From positions 1-17,952 of the forward strand of contig JAFAQJ010000177.1 of the NCBI GenBank assembly GCA_019246455.1: a DNA stretch of 17,952 nt, given 5' to 3'. The notes beneath the pieces are model-generated. The model had not been told where the DNA came from. It saw only the letters and a list, made by a program, of their open reading frames with translations, and ran no database searches. Positions 15,660 to 17,952 of this stretch are shown piece by piece; position 1 is the stretch's first letter, and every line of letters starts with the position of its first letter. This stretch comes from Pseudolabrys sp. GTDB lineage: Bacteria; Pseudomonadota; Alphaproteobacteria; Rhizobiales; Xanthobacteraceae. The translations under genes and the position numbers were made by a program.

Positions 15660-17159
15660 TTACGTGCGCGCCGGCACCTGATCCGGCCGCGCCAGCGAGG
15701 AGAAACGCGTCACCATCGCATCGAATTGCAATTCGACGTTGCCGGTGGGGCCATGGCGCTGCTTGCCGATGATGATCTCGGCCTTGCCCTCGACCTTTTC
15801 GCCGTCCGCCATCCATTGCGCGAACTTCTCGCGGTCGGATTCGAGAGGCTTGCGCATCTTGTGGTAATATTCCTCGCGGAATACGAACAGCACGACGTCG
15901 GCGTCCTGCTCGATCGAGCCCGATTCACGCAAATCCGAGAGCTGCGGTTTCTTGTCGTCACGGCTTTCGACCTGGCGCGAGAGCTGCGACAGCGCCAGGA
16001 TCGGCACGTTGAGCTCTTTGGCCAGCGCCTTGAGCTTGGTGGTGATCTCGGTGATTTCCTGCACCCGGTTTTCCGAGGAGCGGCGCGTCGAACCCTGCAA
16101 CAGCTGCAAGTAGTCGATCACCATGAGGTCCATGCCGCGCTGGCGCTTGAGACGGCGCGCGCGGGCGGCGAGTTGCGCGATGGAGAGCCCGCCGGTTTCG
16201 TCGATATAGAACGGCAGGCCCTGCATCTCGATGGTCGCATCTTTGATACGCTCGAAATCCGCCTCACTGATGCCGCCGCGGCGGATGTGGCTCGATGGGA
16301 TGCCGGTCTGCTCGGCGATCATACGGGTAGCGAGCTGCTCGGCCGACATTTCGAGCGAGAAGAAACCGACAATGCCGCCATTCGTCGTCACGGTATGGCC
16401 GTCGGGGCGCACTTCGCCGATCCAGGCCTTGGCGACGTTGTAGCCGATGTTGGTCGCCAGTGCCGATTTGCCCATGCCGGGACGTCCGGCGAGGATGATC
16501 AGGTCCGAAGGCTGGAGGCCGCCCATCATGCGGTCGAGATCCTCGAGGCCGGTGGCAAGTCCCGATAATTTGCCGTCGCGCTGATAGGCATGCGCCGCCA
16601 TGTCGACGGCGCTGGTCAGCGCATTGGCGAAGCGCTGGAAGCCGCCGTCGTAACGGCCACTTTCGGCCAGTTCGTAGAGCCGCCGCTCAGCTTCCTCGAT
16701 CTGATCGCGCGGCGAAAAATCGACGGGCGCGTCGTAGGCGACATTGACCATGTCCTCGCCGACGATGATTAGCGAGCGGCGCACCGCGAGGTCGTAGATC
16801 GTGCGGCCGTAGTCTTCGGCGTTGATGATGGTGGTGGCCTCGGCGGCGAGCCGCGCCAGGTATTGCGCGACGGTGATGCCGCCGATATCGACATTGGCGT
16901 CGAGGAAGGTCTTGAGCGTGATTGGGGTCGCGATCTTGCCGGCGCGGATCAGGTCGCGCGACAGCTCGTAAATCTTCTGGTTGATAGGCTCGAAGAAATG
17001 CTGCGGCTCCAGGAAATCCGAGACGCGATAGAACGCCTCATTGTTGACGAGGATCGCGCCGAGCAGCGCCTGCTCCGCCTCGATGTTATGGGGCGCGGAA
17101 CGGAACGATGGGGCAGGATCGTTGACCTGCCGCAGAGCGGACGAATCAGCGGGAGACAT
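15660..17159 (-). CDS. dnaB: Replicative DNA helicase DnaB
   Basis: DnaB is the hexameric 5'-3' helicase of the replication fork. The 499-residue protein has the N-terminal helicase-loader/primase-interaction domain (about 24-125, PHNIEAEQALLGAIL) and a RecA-like motor domain. Walker A is GRPGMGKSA (225-233), the catalytic Glu is in FFSLEMS (about 270), Walker B is LMVIDYLQLL (345-354), and SQLSRQVESR and the DLRESGSIEQDADVVLF segment form later motifs. An insert at about 246-261 (WIGEVRPDGHTVTTNGG) after Walker A is typical of Rhizobiales DnaB. The ATG at 17157-17159 gives the expected N-terminus. No Shine-Dalgarno is visible; instead a hairpin ends 6 nt upstream. It lies downstream of cfa with 145 bp between. 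In relatives rpsF-rpsR-rplI lie nearby but they are not in this window. Confidence 0.97.
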   Translation of the reverse strand: MSPADSSALRQVNDPAPSFRSAPHNIEAEQALLGAILVNNEAFYRVSDFLEPQHFFEPINQKIYELSRDLIRAGKIATPITLKTFLDANVDIGGITVAQYLARLAAEATTIINAEDYGRTIYDLAVRRSLIIVGEDMVNVAYDAPVDFSPRDQIEEAERRLYELAESGRYDGGFQRFANALTSAVDMAAHAYQRDGKLSGLATGLEDLDRMMGGLQPSDLIILAGRPGMGKSALATNIGYNVAKAWIGEVRPDGHTVTTNGGIVGFFSLEMSAEQLATRMIAEQTGIPSSHIRRGGISEADFERIKDATIEMQGLPFYIDETGGLSIAQLAARARRLKRQRGMDLMVIDYLQLLQGSTRRSSENRVQEITEITTKLKALAKELNVPILALSQLSRQVESRDDKKPQLSDLRESGSIEQDADVVLFVFREEYYHKMRKPLESDREKFAQWMADGEKVEGKAEIIIGKQRHGPTGNVELQFDAMVTRFSSLARPDQVPART

Positions 17160-17165
17160 GGATAA

Positions 17166-17195
17166 CCGTGCTTAACCATGATTGTGGTAGCACGG
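17166..17195 (-). promoter_or_regulatory. Inverted repeat directly upstream of the dnaB start codon
   Basis: On the minus strand CCGTGCT pairs with AGCACGG (7 bp), and directly inside them ACCA pairs with TGGT (4 bp) with a TA bulge on the 3' side and a 6-base loop CAATCA. The structure ends 6 nt before the dnaB ATG and covers the place where a Shine-Dalgarno would be; none is present. It could control translation initiation or be a protein-binding site. Confidence 0.5.
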
Positions 17196-17247
17196 TGATG
17201 GCGGGGGTCACGGCCGGCCAAAGCCGTTGTCCCGCAATCCACAATCC

Positions 17248-17296
17248 CAAAGCCGGCGCGAGATACGCACAGGCGCTGTGCAGAATTTCGGCTTTG
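17248..17296. repeat. Nested inverted repeats between cfa and dnaB
   Basis: CAAAGCCG (17248-17255) and CGGCTTTG (17289-17296) form an 8-bp outer stem. It encloses a perfect hairpin GCACAG-GCG-CTGTGC (17267-17281). A further direct copy of CAAAGCCG lies at 17219-17226. No T-tract follows on the minus strand, so this is not an ordinary intrinsic terminator for cfa. Confidence 0.5.
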
Positions 17297-17304
17297 CGCT
17301 TGAC

Positions 17305-17952
17305 CTACTCGCCGGCGAGCCGCAGTGGCGGGCGGCGCTCGCCTTCGAGCTTGCGCAGCTTGTCTTCTTCGCGAGTGATGTAGTTGCGGGTGATCGGCAC
17401 CACGCCCTGACGCTTGGTGAGCTGGATCTGGAACACCATCATGTTCTGTTCGCGGAACGACATTTCCGACGCCGCTAAATAAAATTCCCACATCCGCACG
17501 AAGCGCTTGTCGTAAATCTTTTCGACTTCCTCGCGGTGGGCGAGGAAACGGTCGCGCCAGTTTTTGAGCGTCTCGGCATAGTGCAGACGCAGGATTTCGA
17601 TATCCGTAACTAGAAGTCCATTGCGCTCGATCACCGGCAACACTTCCGATAGCGCCGGGATATAGCCGCCCGGGAAGATGTATTTGGCAATCCACGGATT
17701 GGTGATGCCCGGGCCTTCCGAACGGCTGATCGAGTGCAGCACCATCACCCCATCATGATCGAGCAGTTCGGCGCATTTCCTGAAATAGGCGTCGTAATGA
17801 TTGACGCCGACGTGCTCGAACATGCCGACTGAAACGATGCGGTCGAATTTTTCGTCGATGTCGCGATAGTCCTGGAGGCGGAACTCGGCGCGGTCGCTCA
17901 AGCCTCGCTCGGCCGCGCGCTCATTAGCGACGGCATGTTGCTCCTTCGACAG
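17305..17952 (-). CDS. cfa: Cyclopropane-fatty-acyl-phospholipid synthase, 5'-truncated by the window edge
   Basis: Cfa transfers a methylene group from S-adenosylmethionine to unsaturated acyl chains of membrane phospholipids, a stationary-phase and acid-stress adaptation. The frame is open to the last base, so only the C-terminal 215 residues are present (the family is about 380-420); the SAM motif I lies outside. Visible parts are LSKEQHAVANERAAERGL, the segment RLQDYRDIDEKFDRIVSVGMFEHVG, YFRKCAELLDHDGVMVLHSI, and the HYAETLKNWRDRF helix. YDKRFVRMWEFYLAASEMSF is the C-terminal helix, followed by VFQIQLTKRQG. The terminus is charged (EEDKLRKLEGERRPPLRLAGE). It is the gene upstream of dnaB on the same strand, 145 bp away. 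Other class members (mycolic-acid-type methyltransferases) are possible but less fitting. Confidence 0.9.
   Translation of the reverse strand: MSKEQHAVANERAAERGLSDRAEFRLQDYRDIDEKFDRIVSVGMFEHVGVNHYDAYFRKCAELLDHDGVMVLHSISRSEGPGITNPWIAKYIFPGGYIPALSEVLPVIERNGLLVTDIEILRLHYAETLKNWRDRFLAHREEVEKIYDKRFVRMWEFYLAASEMSFREQNMMVFQIQLTKRQGVVPITRNYITREEDKLRKLEGERRPPLRLAGE

Noticed and set aside
17160..17168. TTATCC near dnaB as a possible DnaA box
   Set aside because: Only the first part matches TTATCCACA and there is no cluster of boxes, so no origin is supported.

Overview
This window is an 18-kb piece of high-GC chromosome made almost entirely of housekeeping genes. Gene content, gene order and protein style point to an alphaproteobacterium of the Hyphomicrobiales (Rhizobiales), probably near Bradyrhizobium, Rhodopseudomonas or Pseudolabrys. 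This rests on the cvpA-purF-SDR and radA-alr-dnaB neighbourhoods, the form of Der, DnaB and PurF, a direct-repeat GAAC-N7-GAAC LexA-type box, and a Bug/TctC periplasmic binding protein. Placement below order level is a guess. I see no transposase, integrase, phage gene, CRISPR array, rRNA or tRNA.

Left part (1-5256): the 3' part of guaA (GMP synthase, cut by the window edge); a YffB/Spx-type ArsC-family protein; a convergent exported SRPBCC protein whose stop codon overlaps that of the ArsC-like gene; prfC (release factor 3) on the plus strand; and a convergent Bug/TctC-type solute-binding protein.

Middle (5257-9316, all plus strand): an 87-bp divergent region with a 10-bp-period tandem repeat, an NnrU-family membrane protein tightly followed by panB, a GC-rich palindrome, a YfgM-like membrane-anchored TPR protein, a short proline-rich lipoprotein where many alphaproteobacteria carry bamB, and der (ribosome-assembly GTPase). 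The YfgM-lipoprotein-Der set matches the envelope/ribosome cluster yfgM-bamB-der of other Proteobacteria, but the beta-propeller is absent.

Right part (9313-17952, all minus strand, so read right to left): a truncated cfa, dnaB, a small exported hypothetical protein with a strong intrinsic terminator, alr, radA, and then cvpA-purF-SDR as a compact operon. cvpA and purF overlap at TGATG, and purF and the SDR gene are 17 bp apart. Regulatory sequences stand out here: a LexA-type box in front of radA, a long hairpin ending six bases before the dnaB start codon, and a GTGTATAGCG element shared by the radA and cvpA upstream regions.

No gap between genes exceeds about 210 bases. I did not find an obviously new multi-gene system. 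The items most worth checking are the putative SOS control of radA, the dnaB start-site hairpin, the BamB-like lipoprotein lacking a propeller, and the altered second G4 motif of Der.
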